Below are positions 24,767 to 31,270 of a DNA stretch of 48,448 bases, piece after piece. Source of the DNA: a virus. The translations under genes and the position numbers were made by a program. The DNA lies in IMG/VR virus record IMGVR_UViG_3300049846_002530, positions 1-48,448 of that record; one strand, given 5' to 3'. The number at the start of each line of letters is the position of its first letter. Position 1 is the stretch's first letter. The notes beneath the pieces are model-generated. The model was not told the origin of the DNA. It saw only the letters and a list, made by a program, of their open reading frames with translations, and ran no database searches.

Positions 24767-25248
24767 GACAGAATCCCATTAAGATAGATCGTTCGCCGGT
24801 TCTGCTTGACAGCTGTGAGCATCTGTCGAATGGGGTCAGTACCCTCATAGCCGGAGATATGCACCCAGCCATCCGGCGGGAACTCGTGGATGAGCTGTTT
24901 GTACGGGAGTTGTTCGAGCGCCACCCAATGGCAGACGTCTACATTACGAATGCCTGGAACGATGATATCTGCTGCGCCGCCTTGCATGTGGTCGGAGGTT
25001 TTACTCCCGCCGACAGCCTTGTTGAGCCACAGGGGGCGATAGCCGCTGATGACGACGACAGGCTTACGGAAGTGTTTGCGGATTGGTTCAAGGAGATTGT
25101 GGCAGAGCCATGTCAGATTGCGCTCTACCTCCGGTGTCAGGTCTTGCCACGAAATTGTCCTGCCCATGCGGGCTGCGGTGGCGCTGACGAGCATCTCCCC
25201 GAGGGTGAAGTTTGGAGAGAGCTTCTTTCGCATAGGTTCAAGTGCCAT
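24763..25248 (-). CDS. M15-family peptidase, probable endolysin
   Basis: 161 aa, GAGGGAAA before the ATG. The fold pattern is that of peptidase M15 (D-Ala-D-Ala carboxypeptidase type): VVVISGYRPLWLN followed by S-D-H87-MQGGAA-D94-I and later W-V-H130-I. H87, D94 and H130 are the expected zinc ligands. It should cleave peptide cross-links in peptidoglycan. There is no signal peptide, so export would depend on the holin. It lies in the leftward early/middle operon, far from holin and spanins at 1.7-2.6 kb, and follows a predicted terminator. Confidence 0.85.
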   Translation of the reverse strand: MALEPMRKKLSPNFTLGEMLVSATAARMGRTISWQDLTPEVERNLTWLCHNLLEPIRKHFRKPVVVISGYRPLWLNKAVGGSKTSDHMQGGAADIIVPGIRNVDVCHWVALEQLPYKQLIHEFPPDGWVHISGYEGTDPIRQMLTAVKQNRRTIYLNGILS

Positions 25249-25275
25249 TGTTTTTCCCTCGTCTGAAATGAAAGA

Positions 25276-25307
25276 GGGGGCTCCAGGTTGGTTGACCTGA
25301 AGCCCCC
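25276..25307 (-). terminator. Hairpin terminator between SSB-like gene and endolysin
   Basis: On the minus strand GGGGGCTTCAGGT, a 6-base loop and ACCTGGAGCCCCC form a 13-bp stem with one G-U pair, followed by TCTTTC. It lies about 60 bases after the stop at 25370 and before the endolysin start, so it could reduce transcription into the endolysin, methyltransferase and polymerase genes. The T run is imperfect, so read-through is likely. Confidence 0.7.
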
Positions 25308-25369
25308 GCTGAGAGGATGTGGCAAAGAGGCCTCCCGCCCCCGGAGATTAGGCTACCACTGCCTGCCCA

Positions 25370-25831
25370 TCAAACAGCCGAAACGTCGCTGACTTCAGCG
25401 TAGATCTTGTCGTCCACGATGCGGTGCTTCACCTTGACGCGAGCAACCTGGTTTCCCAGCATGGAGAAGTTCCAGGGCTGCCCGTTCTGGTTCTGATTGA
25501 GCGCAGCGCGGAGACGACCGAGGCCGACGTTCTTGCCCTTGCCGAAGTCGATGGCCGTCCCGTCCGAGGACAGGTCGAGCATGATCGACTGCCTGACCTT
25601 GGGGGTGCGACCGAGTTCGTTCTTCACGGCGTCGTCGTTGATGGTCCACTCGAGATCAACAGCCAGGCCCTTCGTACCGGCGCGATCGCCCCGCTTGATG
25701 TCAAACGAGCGGAGCGATTCGGCGGTGATCGGGCCGGAGACTGCGACGAATTCGCCTTCGGGAACAGGAGAGAGGACGGTATCGGCGGCTTCGGTGTGAG
25801 TCGTGGAAAGGAAGGTTTCTGGATTGAACAT
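25370..25831 (-). CDS. Probable ssDNA-binding or recombination accessory protein
   Basis: 153 aa. It begins MFNPETFLSTTHTEAADT and has alternating beta pattern with DLEWTIND, QSIMLDLSSDG, DFGKGKNVGLGRLRAAL and ARVKVKHRI. Proteins of this pattern lie next to Sak4-like ATPases in many podoviruses, and an OB-fold ssDNA-binding role is plausible, but the family function is uncertain. It is 26 bases downstream of the ATPase gene and ends before a hairpin terminator. It is the last gene of the upstream segment of the leftward operon. Confidence 0.55.
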   Translation of the reverse strand: MFNPETFLSTTHTEAADTVLSPVPEGEFVAVSGPITAESLRSFDIKRGDRAGTKGLAVDLEWTINDDAVKNELGRTPKVRQSIMLDLSSDGTAIDFGKGKNVGLGRLRAALNQNQNGQPWNFSMLGNQVARVKVKHRIVDDKIYAEVSDVSAV

Positions 25832-25857
25832 TGCTGTCGGTCCTTATGTGAGGATGG

Positions 25858-26694
25858 TTAAGACTGAGTGGTCGGAGAAATGCGACCACCCTTCCGCTGC
25901 CACTCTTTGATGAGGGGCACGAAAGACGGGGGATGCTTAGCGGCGATGGAGAGATTGCGAGCTTTGACGGCCATCGTAGCGCTGGAAGTATCCCAAGAGA
26001 ACTCTGAGCCAACACGGACAGTGTTGATAACGTCAGAGAACATACGGGGAATGTCTGGAGCGAGCTTCTGGCCGAGGGTGCTGACGGTTACGGTAGTACC
26101 GCCGGTTACCTCGTTGTACTCACGGGCCAGGTGGCCGATGAGGATGAAGGTACACTCGGTTGCTGTTGTCAAGGGGTTGAGCAGCATACGGAGCATATTC
26201 TGGGCGACACCCCAATCAGCGGGGGAGCGGACAGGTTTGCCGCCGACTGTGTGGCTCATGGCCATATCGGAGAGGCCAGAGAGACTGTCGAGAATCAGGG
26301 CGCGATCGGTTGACCATTTGCTGACGTCACCGAATTTCTGACCGTGACAGTCGCAGACGAAATCGTTGCAGGATGTAATGACCTGGAGGAAGCCTTCGAA
26401 CTTCGTCTTATTTGGGTCAGCGACTTTGGTCAGATTCTCGAAGGAGAGTTGGTTGACCTTCTTGGCCATGTCGAGGATTGACCCCCAGCCTTGCGTGGCG
26501 GGGCGAATGTACTTGTAGTGCCACTTGCCATCTGGCAGGTCGCCGAGGGTTTCCATGCCCGGCTCGGTGAAGATGACGAAGGGGGTGATGCCTGCGTCGA
26601 TCAGAGAGCGGACGGCATAGGTCTTGCCAGTACCGGATTCGCCCATGAGGAGGACCTTAGGTCCGGGGATGAGTTTTTGAGTAGAGTCTGTCAT
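25858..26694 (-). CDS. RecA/Sak4-like ATPase
   Basis: 278 aa. Walker A GESGTGKT is at 18-25 and a Walker B strand RALILD ends at D136. The context ILIGHLARE and a QKLAPDIPRMF segment fit the RecA-fold phage ATPases of the Sak4 group, which promote single-strand annealing. AAGGTGA lies 5 bases before the ATG. It is flanked by SSB-like proteins, with a Cas4-like exonuclease three genes upstream: a complete phage recombination set (exonuclease, annealing or strand-exchange ATPase, SSB). Confidence 0.8.
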   Translation of the reverse strand: MTDSTQKLIPGPKVLLMGESGTGKTYAVRSLIDAGITPFVIFTEPGMETLGDLPDGKWHYKYIRPATQGWGSILDMAKKVNQLSFENLTKVADPNKTKFEGFLQVITSCNDFVCDCHGQKFGDVSKWSTDRALILDSLSGLSDMAMSHTVGGKPVRSPADWGVAQNMLRMLLNPLTTATECTFILIGHLAREYNEVTGGTTVTVSTLGQKLAPDIPRMFSDVINTVRVGSEFSWDTSSATMAVKARNLSIAAKHPPSFVPLIKEWQRKGGRISPTTQS

Positions 26695-26702
26695 ATGTCA
26701 CC

Positions 26703-26990
26703 TTAAAAAGGAATGTCGTCGAGTTCTTCTTGACTGCGAGGGGTGTCACTGTAGGAGCGGACGGGGCGAGCGCTTTGTTCGATTGGGAAGCGGAAGAGGC
26801 TGATCTGATCAGACCCCCTTCGATCAACGAGAGCGCCAGCAGGATTAAAAGTACGGTCGAGGAGGAGAATCTCTTCGCCGTGCTCATTCGTAAGGACGAC
26901 ACCAACGTCCTTGTAGCGGTATTTGGTTTCGCCGCCTGACTCGTAGGTCGCCGTGCGGACGGCTAAGCGGTGGGTTTTAGAGTAGGCCAT
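26703..26990 (-). CDS. SSB-like protein with acidic C-terminal tail
   Basis: 95 aa. The N-terminal part is beta-rich (KTHRLAVRTATYESGGETKYRYKDVGVVLTN, then EEILLLDRTFNPAG), and the protein ends EELDDIPF. The DDIPF end is the hallmark of single-stranded DNA-binding proteins, used to recruit partners such as exonucleases and polymerases. It lies directly upstream of the RecA-like ATPase. Its first 28 bases overlap the zinc-finger gene upstream. It is short for an SSB, so it may be a reduced OB-fold. Confidence 0.65.
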   Translation of the reverse strand: MAYSKTHRLAVRTATYESGGETKYRYKDVGVVLTNEHGEEILLLDRTFNPAGALVDRRGSDQISLFRFPIEQSARPVRSYSDTPRSQEELDDIPF

Positions 26991-27298
26991 ACTTGGTCAA
27001 GCTCCGTGGTTGCAATGAGGAATTCCAGGGCGAGAAGTTCGACAGGCTGATACCCATGTTGAACTTCCGCCCAATTAAGTATCTCCAGTGGCAGACCGAA
27101 GGCTTCAGGGGCGGTCTGACAGTTGGGACACTTAAGAGGGCGGAAGGTGTAGATGGCGAATGAGCCGAGGTGCAGGCGCTTGAGCCAAGTCTCGCCGCAG
27201 ATTGGGCAGCAGAACATGACGTGCCACGGACACCACTCAGGGGGAAGATCGTCCACCCGTAAGAGGTCATTGCCGTGGAACCAAGCGACCTTGGACAT
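26963..27298 (-). CDS. Zinc-ribbon protein
   Basis: 111 aa with two CxxC pairs, CPIC (about 31-34) and CPNC (about 57-60), that should bind one zinc ion. The rest has no recognised motif. Its ATG shares a base with the TAA of the exonuclease gene (TAATG), and its 3' end overlaps the SSB-like gene, so it belongs to the recombination cluster. It may be a small DNA-binding partner, but its function is unknown. Confidence 0.65.
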   Translation of the reverse strand: MSKVAWFHGNDLLRVDDLPPEWCPWHVMFCCPICGETWLKRLHLGSFAIYTFRPLKCPNCQTAPEAFGLPLEILNWAEVQHGYQPVELLALEFLIATTELDQVWPTLKPTA

Positions 27299-28287
27299 TA
27301 GTCCTCCGTGCCGGTCTGGAAGGGAATGGGAATCAGTTCGCTGGGAGCTTCCGGCTCAGGCTTACCGCCTGGGTTGACTTCGAGAGGGTCCCAATTCCTG
27401 TTGCCATAATTCCCCTCGATCCAGTTCTCAGGATTGGGGCTGAGGCAGAGGCGGGAGAAGGGGCAGGAACTGTAGGCTACGCAAGCGTCGGAGAAATTGA
27501 AATCCCAATAGCCTTCGCGCCATGCCCAGATCATCCGTTCAACGTCACGGTGGAGTTGATACCACCACTTGTCAATCAGCCAGTCTGGACGAGTGGTGAT
27601 GGCTTCAGCATGGCCGAATCCACTTGGGTTGGCCTTGGTTTCCTTTAGGAAGCTGAGGCCACGAATGATTGCGCCAGCGACAGGGAGGCCGAAGTCTCTC
27701 GCCGCCTTGCAATAGCCTGTGAACTGGCCACGCAGGTTCCACTTCTCTCCCCAGGTGGGGCCGAGCTGGCTGGTGGTTTTATCGTCGTAGACCCAGAGCT
27801 GGTTGCGGTACTCAGCGATCATATCGCAGCGACCGGCGTAGAGGAGGGGCTCGCCCGTTTCGGGGTGGCTGATCTCCATCGGCAGAGCGAATCGGAATTC
27901 GATGCCTGCGCCGCCGTCCCACTGGTGGGGCTTGAGGTAATCCCGATCAGCTGGGAACTGGTTGTAGTAATAGCCGAGGGCGGCGAGAACCCGCTCGAGG
28001 TTCTTCGTCTGCTTATGCTCCGGTGGTTCGTAGTCGCCCCAGTATTCGATGGTAGCGATTACGCCCTTCTGAAATGCAACAGGAAAGGGATCACCATGGA
28101 CGTAGAACTGAGTCCGAATGACCTCGTGGCCTCGAGCGTAGGCGCCGCCTGCGTGCAGGTCAGGACTTGGGCTCGTCGGGCCGAGTTTCTGAATGAACGA
28201 GCGGTAGAACTTCTGTGGACACTCTACGAATTCCGCTCGCATTGTCGAGTCGATCACTCGAGGGAATGCTGTGTGTAGGGTTACCAT
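27298..28287 (-). CDS. Cas4/RecB-like PD-(D/E)XK exonuclease with Fe-S cysteines
   Basis: 329 aa from the ATG at 28287 (VTLHTAFPRVIDSTM). Catalytic motifs: GRC-D155 and VY-D168-D169-K170, then Q188..Y192 (RGQFTGYCKAAR). Four cysteines, C23 (FVECPQKFYR) and C269, C275, C281 (CVAYSSCPFSRLC), are placed as the 4Fe-4S ligands of Cas4/AddB-type nucleases. It probably resects DNA ends to make single strands for the SSB and RecA-like proteins downstream. The first 128 bases overlap the end of the preceding gene in another frame. The frame is open further upstream, but that part overlaps the neighbour and lacks similarity. Confidence 0.85.
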   Translation of the reverse strand: MVTLHTAFPRVIDSTMRAEFVECPQKFYRSFIQKLGPTSPSPDLHAGGAYARGHEVIRTQFYVHGDPFPVAFQKGVIATIEYWGDYEPPEHKQTKNLERVLAALGYYYNQFPADRDYLKPHQWDGGAGIEFRFALPMEISHPETGEPLLYAGRCDMIAEYRNQLWVYDDKTTSQLGPTWGEKWNLRGQFTGYCKAARDFGLPVAGAIIRGLSFLKETKANPSGFGHAEAITTRPDWLIDKWWYQLHRDVERMIWAWREGYWDFNFSDACVAYSSCPFSRLCLSPNPENWIEGNYGNRNWDPLEVNPGGKPEPEAPSELIPIPFQTGTED

Positions 28288-28567
28288 CTTGGGCAGTCTC
28301 CAGGTTTGTCCAGTCGGGCGGACTGGATGAGGGGGCGATATGAACGATGCGGCCAGTGACGCGGCAAGTGAGCCGCATGGCTGCTTGGCGTTCTTCCTCC
28401 GGCAGCTCCGCACGAAGGCGATAGAACCTTCGGCGGAGCGCGCGAGCTTCAGATGAGCTTTTCTTAAACGTCGTGAGGCCCTGGGGTTCAGCCAGGACCG
28501 CACGACAGAAGGCGCGGAAGGTGTCGAGCTCAGTCAAGGTCGAGCCCGAGTGACTTGAGCTTTTCAT
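28160..28567 (-). CDS. Hypothetical protein overlapping the exonuclease start
   Basis: 135 aa from the ATG at 28567, GGAAG 5 bases upstream. Residues about 14-60 (LDTFRAFCRAVLAEPQGLTTF...RALRRRFYRLRAELPEEER) are helical and basic and look like a conserved small phage protein. The C-terminal 40 residues are polar and may be dictated by the overlap with the exonuclease reading frame. Its start overlaps the preceding gene by 38 bases. Function unknown; a DNA-associated role is possible because of the basic helices. Confidence 0.55.
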   Translation of the reverse strand: MKSSSHSGSTLTELDTFRAFCRAVLAEPQGLTTFKKSSSEARALRRRFYRLRAELPEEERQAAMRLTCRVTGRIVHIAPSSSPPDWTNLETAQDGNPTHSIPSSDRLDNASGIRRVSTEVLPLVHSETRPDEPKS

Positions 28568-28799
28568 CGAGGCTTCCACCAGTTGAAGGGGATTTGGCCT
28601 TTGCACTTGCGGCCTTGGCATTGCCGCCTCTCGCACCAGCAACAGCGCGGGAGCTGCGAAGGTCAGTGATAACTTGCTGGAGTTCCTCCGTGGTAATGCC
28701 TTCGTGAGAGGGCTTACCGTTCTGGAGGTTCTCCAGCATTCGAGCGCGGAGATTTACGATCCGCTGCGAACGAATGATTGACTCATCGGTAGTGGACAT
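28530..28799 (-). CDS. Hypothetical protein, Ala/Lys-rich tail
   Basis: 89 aa. The N-terminal part is helical (IIRSQRIVNLRARMLENLQNGKPSHEGITTEELQQVITDLRSSR), followed by an Ala/Gly/Lys-rich linker and an acidic end LDEKLKSLGLDLD. GGAGGAG precedes the start, which is next to the TAA of the previous gene. The basic linker suggests nucleic-acid contact, but no family is recognised. Confidence 0.65.
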   Translation of the reverse strand: MSTTDESIIRSQRIVNLRARMLENLQNGKPSHEGITTEELQQVITDLRSSRAVAGARGGNAKAASAKAKSPSTGGSLDEKLKSLGLDLD

Positions 28800-29057
28800 T
28801 TATGACTCCTCCCGCGAAGGGGCGGGACTCGTGGACATTGTGGCATGGGTGGACACAGATTGCAAGTCTTTTCTCTCCAGTTCTAACTCCATCCGTTCGA
28901 GCATATGGGCGACTACACGCTGAAATGCGGTGATTACAGCCGCCCGATGCGCGCCGCGAAGTTCTTCACGATCATAGGTGGATTCGATCTGATGGATTCT
29001 TCCATCTTTAATCCCTGTGACCGTGAGGGTGATCTGATCAAACTTGAGTAGACTCAT
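28800..29057 (-). CDS. Small hypothetical protein
   Basis: 85 aa from the ATG at 29057. The first half is beta-like (LLKFDQITLTVTGIKDGRIHQIESTYD) and the middle is a helix (GAHRAAVITAFQRVVAHMLERMELELERK). The open frame extends far upstream, but that part is antisense-like and overlaps the RHH-like gene. With this start the overlap is 20 bases. No family recognised. Confidence 0.6.
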   Translation of the reverse strand: MSLLKFDQITLTVTGIKDGRIHQIESTYDREELRGAHRAAVITAFQRVVAHMLERMELELERKDLQSVSTHATMSTSPAPSREES

Positions 29058-29262
29058 GAGTTTTTGTTCTCTGGTAAAGGTGGGCAACGTGTTCGTCCAG
29101 GTCTCGGCGAAGGAGGCCGAGAAAGTACTTGGAGATTGCTCCATACTTGGTTGTGCCGGAAGGGTCCTGGAGTTCTGGGCGGAGAAGGATGAGTTCAGCG
29201 TAGAGAGTCTCCGGGACACGAAGGTGGACCGAACGTGTGGGTCCGATGCTTGGGTTTGCCAT
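29038..29262 (-). CDS. Ribbon-helix-helix-like small protein
   Basis: 74 aa. The pattern RSVHLRVPETLYAELILLRPELQDPSG...GAISKYFLGLLRRDLDEH, a short strand followed by two helices, fits a ribbon-helix-helix DNA-binding fold. The start ATG is the last part of the 32-bp dispersed element E2, which would suit autoregulation by its own product. GAGGAG lies 12 bases upstream, a little far. RHH proteins commonly bind short tetramer boxes in arrays, so this is one candidate binder of the GTCT array at 32.9-33.2 kb. That link is an inference only. Confidence 0.55.
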   Translation of the reverse strand: MANPSIGPTRSVHLRVPETLYAELILLRPELQDPSGTTKYGAISKYFLGLLRRDLDEHVAHLYQRTKTHESTQV

Positions 29263-29292
29263 GGTAGCGAGTTGCTCCTCAACTTGGTAGCA
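29261..29292 (-). repeat. Dispersed regulatory-type element, copy E2
   Basis: On the minus strand: TGCTACCAAGTTG, spacer AGGAGC, AACTCGCTACCAT, identical to E1 (20819-20850) outside the 6-base spacer. The spacer here provides a ribosome site and the final AT belongs to the start codon of the RHH-like gene. The combination of operator-like symmetry and start codon suggests translational or transcriptional control of that gene. Confidence 0.75.
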
Positions 29293-29294
29293 AA

Positions 29295-29483
29295 TTAAAC
29301 CTTCACCTGAAGATCATTCAGGATCGGGACGATATCTTTCAGACGCTTGGAGCCGATGCAAATGCACATGGTCTTTTCGCGACCGCGTTGCTCGGCCAAG
29401 GGGGCGATAAGACGGACGAGTTGTGACTTGCCGCCGAGGGGCTCGATACGCCAAGTGGCGTTGGGGCGAACTTTGTATTTCAT
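29295..29483 (-). CDS. Small hypothetical protein
   Basis: 62 aa from the ATG at 29483 (KYKVRPNATWRIEPLGGKSQLVRLIAPLAEQ...ICIGSKRLKDIVPILNDLQVKV), with AGGAG 7 bases upstream. The ATG overlaps the stop of the gene before (ATGA). It appears to be a small mixed alpha/beta protein with a basic surface. It is the last gene before the E2 element. No family recognised. Confidence 0.6.
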   Translation of the reverse strand: MKYKVRPNATWRIEPLGGKSQLVRLIAPLAEQRGREKTMCICIGSKRLKDIVPILNDLQVKV

Positions 29484-29677
29484 GCTTGGTCTCCTGAAGT
29501 CCAATACCAAAAGGTTCCGTTGGGTTCATCTAGTAAGGCGAGACGAAGATAACCACTGCGGAGGGAGAGAAGTTGATCGCGGATTGCATCTGCTGTTGCA
29601 TAATCATGGGCCTTTCGTGCTTTGTCGCGAGCTGCAACTAATGTGTCAATTTCCTTATCATTCATAACTTCTACCAT
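29480..29677 (-). CDS. Small protein like the C-terminal domain of cysteinyl-tRNA synthetase
   Basis: 65 aa from the ATG at 29677, 2 bases after the stop of the 20-aa microprotein. The stretch DTLVAARDKARKAHDYATADAIRDQLLSL, followed by LLDEPNGTFWYW, resembles the helical C-terminal region of CysRS (R..AR...D...ADAIRD.L, then GT.W). There is no synthetase catalytic domain in the window. Standalone copies may be RNA- or nucleotide-interacting remnants. The similarity is by eye and short, so function is open. Confidence 0.55.
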   Translation of the reverse strand: MVEVMNDKEIDTLVAARDKARKAHDYATADAIRDQLLSLRSGYLRLALLDEPNGTFWYWTSGDQA

Positions 29678-29679
29678 GA

Positions 29680-29742
29680 TTACACCAGCCACGCCGCTAA
29701 GGCCAGCAGCAGAGCGAGGTTGATCCAGTCGTCATCGGTCAT
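29680..29742 (-). CDS. 20-aa hydrophobic microprotein
   Basis: ATG at 29742 overlaps the stop of the preceding gene (ATGA), and the TAA at 29680 is 2 bases before the next ATG. The product has an acidic head (MTDDDW) and a hydrophobic rest (INLALLLALAAWLV), a membrane-inserting peptide. It fills the gap between two genes exactly, and no other frame explains the junction. No own ribosome site is seen, so translation would be by coupling. Function unknown. Confidence 0.5.
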   Translation of the reverse strand: MTDDDWINLALLLALAAWLV

Positions 29743-30281
29743 GGCTTCACTGATGCGCGGACCGCCGCGTCGATAGCCTTGGCTTCATCCTCGCTGCACA
29801 TCCGGGCGTACTTCTCGTTACGTCCCATGTCGCAGCCGCTGTCCGGCTCCCAACATTCCTCGGTGTGTTGATGCACAGCCGGTGCGCTGCACTCTGGGCA
29901 GGGCTGGTCGCCGCGCAAGTCCGGCACGACTCCGTGACCGTTGCAGCGGGAGCAGACAGCCGGTGCGCTGTCAGCGGGTCTGTACCAGCCGCAAACTTCG
30001 TCTAAGACCCAGCCATTGTCGATCAATGCCTGCACAGCCTGAGCGTGTACCCTGCGTGTTAACGCAAGCATCTGATCCGCCTCGGCCAGCTGCGCCTCTC
30101 GGTCAGCGAGCAAGGTGCTGATGCCCTTACGCAGCAGCACCGCTGCGTCACGCTCGGCCTCAACGTGGGCCAGCCGCGCCGTGAGGGCGTCTAGTTCTGC
30201 TTGCGCTTGTTCTGCACCAGCCGTCACCTTGGCTTCTTTCAAGAACTTAATCGCTTGTTGAATCCAGTAGGTATCACTCAT
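29739..30281 (-). CDS. Coiled-coil protein with DnaJ-type zinc motif, GC-rich
   Basis: 180 aa. Residues about 20-75 are an Ala/Glu-rich coiled coil. Residues about 108-131 contain CSRCNGHG...CPEC, like the cysteine-rich repeats of DnaJ. More Cys and His follow (HQHTEECWEPDSGCDM). The gene is very GC-rich: 44 of 60 bases at 29881-29940 and 43 of 60 at 30121-30180, against about half in the flanking genes. That suggests recent acquisition from a high-GC phage or host. Its start overlaps the preceding gene by 8 bases. Function unknown. Confidence 0.65.
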   Translation of the reverse strand: MSDTYWIQQAIKFLKEAKVTAGAEQAQAELDALTARLAHVEAERDAAVLLRKGISTLLADREAQLAEADQMLALTRRVHAQAVQALIDNGWVLDEVCGWYRPADSAPAVCSRCNGHGVVPDLRGDQPCPECSAPAVHQHTEECWEPDSGCDMGRNEKYARMCSEDEAKAIDAAVRASVKP

Positions 30282-30597
30282 GACTCGCTGACTCCTGTGC
30301 TGTTGCGCTATCAGCTTGTGCCTTTAGCGCTCTGATTTGCTCTTTCCAAGCTGAGGGCTTGGTTGAGAGAATCCACAGGCTGTCGTTCTTTTGCTCTACA
30401 GAGAGCTCAATCGTATCGTATACCGTTCCTGCTGCGCCGAGTTCCTTTCTGTAGAGAGAACGAAAACCATAGAGCCTGTGGCGGAAGTTAACTGCTTTTC
30501 CCCTGGTATCAAAAGAAAGGGAGAGCTTGCCCTCCTTGGCAAGCTCCCAAGCCATCATGAATTCCTCAGGGAAATCGCTGAGCTTTTTCTCAGCCAT
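30274..30597 (-). CDS. Hypothetical protein
   Basis: 107 aa with N-terminal helix (KLSDFPEEFMMAWELAKEGKLSLSFDTRGKAVNFRHRLYGFRSLYRKEL) and a central segment DTIELSVEQKNDSLWILSTKPS. The C-terminal end is Ala/Ser-rich. The pattern of a basic helix followed by a beta strand recurs in several small phage proteins, but I do not recognise a family. Overlaps of 8 bases at both ends place it firmly in the operon. Confidence 0.65.
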   Translation of the reverse strand: MAEKKLSDFPEEFMMAWELAKEGKLSLSFDTRGKAVNFRHRLYGFRSLYRKELGAAGTVYDTIELSVEQKNDSLWILSTKPSAWKEQIRALKAQADSATAQESASHE

Positions 30598-30766
30598 TAC
30601 GGCGCTCCTCCATCATTTCCTTCCAGCGCTCGCGGCCCTTTTGCCAGCGGACGAAGTCCCGGTATTCCTGGGGATTGAGAAAGATCGCCCAGAGGCCACA
30701 GACGCAGAGAAAGAGAACGAGACAGATGAAGGCCAAAATGGCGCCGTCGAGTTGCTGGTCAGTCAT
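30590..30766 (-). CDS. Small membrane protein
   Basis: 58 aa from the ATG at 30766, which overlaps the stop of the gene before (ATGA). A strong hydrophobic segment covers about residues 9-30 (AILAFICLVLFLCVCGLWAIFL), followed by a highly charged cytoplasmic-type tail (RWQKGRERWKEMMEERR). Such one-TM early phage proteins may interfere with host envelope functions or superinfection, but there is no direct evidence for that here. Confidence 0.65.
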   Translation of the reverse strand: MTDQQLDGAILAFICLVLFLCVCGLWAIFLNPQEYRDFVRWQKGRERWKEMMEERRNG

Positions 30767-31002
30767 GACTTTTTCTCCAGGTGATAGGTGAGCAGACCGC
30801 ACGAATCCTTCGCCGTGACGCGATAGTTTGCCATGATCTGGAGGAGGAAATCGTGGAGGTTTTCCTTGGGAATGATGAAGATTTCCAAGCCGGCGGCGAT
30901 GATGGCCTCCTGGAGTTCCATGACTCCCAGGGACTTGGAAAGGGCGATCAAACGCTGGATCTTGTCGTTATCTTCAGATGAGAGATTGCTGTTGGTGTTC
31001 AT
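30763..31002 (-). CDS. Small hypothetical protein
   Basis: 79 aa from the ATG at 31002 with AGGA 8 bases upstream. Mostly helical (NDKIQRLIALSKSLGVMELQEAIIAAGLEIFIIPKENLHDFLLQIMANYRV). The frame is open six codons further, but the chosen start has the better ribosome site. It overlaps the preceding gene by 29 bases. No family recognised. Confidence 0.6.
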   Translation of the reverse strand: MNTNSNLSSEDNDKIQRLIALSKSLGVMELQEAIIAAGLEIFIIPKENLHDFLLQIMANYRVTAKDSCGLLTYHLEKKS

Positions 31003-31270
31003 TCTGGTATTCCTTTTCAAGAGAGGTGATGGACTCGTCGAGCTTGGCGATTACATCGTCATGACTGGCGTTGGCGGGGAGATTGAAGTGCTTGGCCCAT
31101 AGACGCTTGGCTCCGCCTCTGAGGCGAGAGTGGCGCAAGCCGAGTTTTTCGAGCTTGATCGCTCGCTTAGCGCACTTCATCTGAAAAGCCCTGATGAGAC
31201 GTGCGTCAGTGATGGTCGAGGGGGCGCCAACCATGTCGTGAAGCTGGCTGACTTTCTGCACCTTATCCAT
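30974..31270 (-). CDS. Small basic hypothetical protein
   Basis: 98 aa, basic and helical: ARLIRAFQMKCAKRAIKLEKLGLRHSRLRGGAKRLWAKHF, followed by a charged coiled coil ending EYQNEHQQQSLI. The basic helices would suit nucleic-acid binding. Its start overlaps the preceding stop by 8 bases. No family recognised. Confidence 0.6.
   Translation of the reverse strand: MDKVQKVSQLHDMVGAPSTITDARLIRAFQMKCAKRAIKLEKLGLRHSRLRGGAKRLWAKHFNLPANASHDDVIAKLDESITSLEKEYQNEHQQQSLI

Noticed and set aside
28288-28503. N-terminal extension of the exonuclease frame
   Set aside because: The extra 72 residues are Arg/Ser-rich and antisense-like, and the ATG at 28287 precedes the conserved start pattern and the C23 ligand region.
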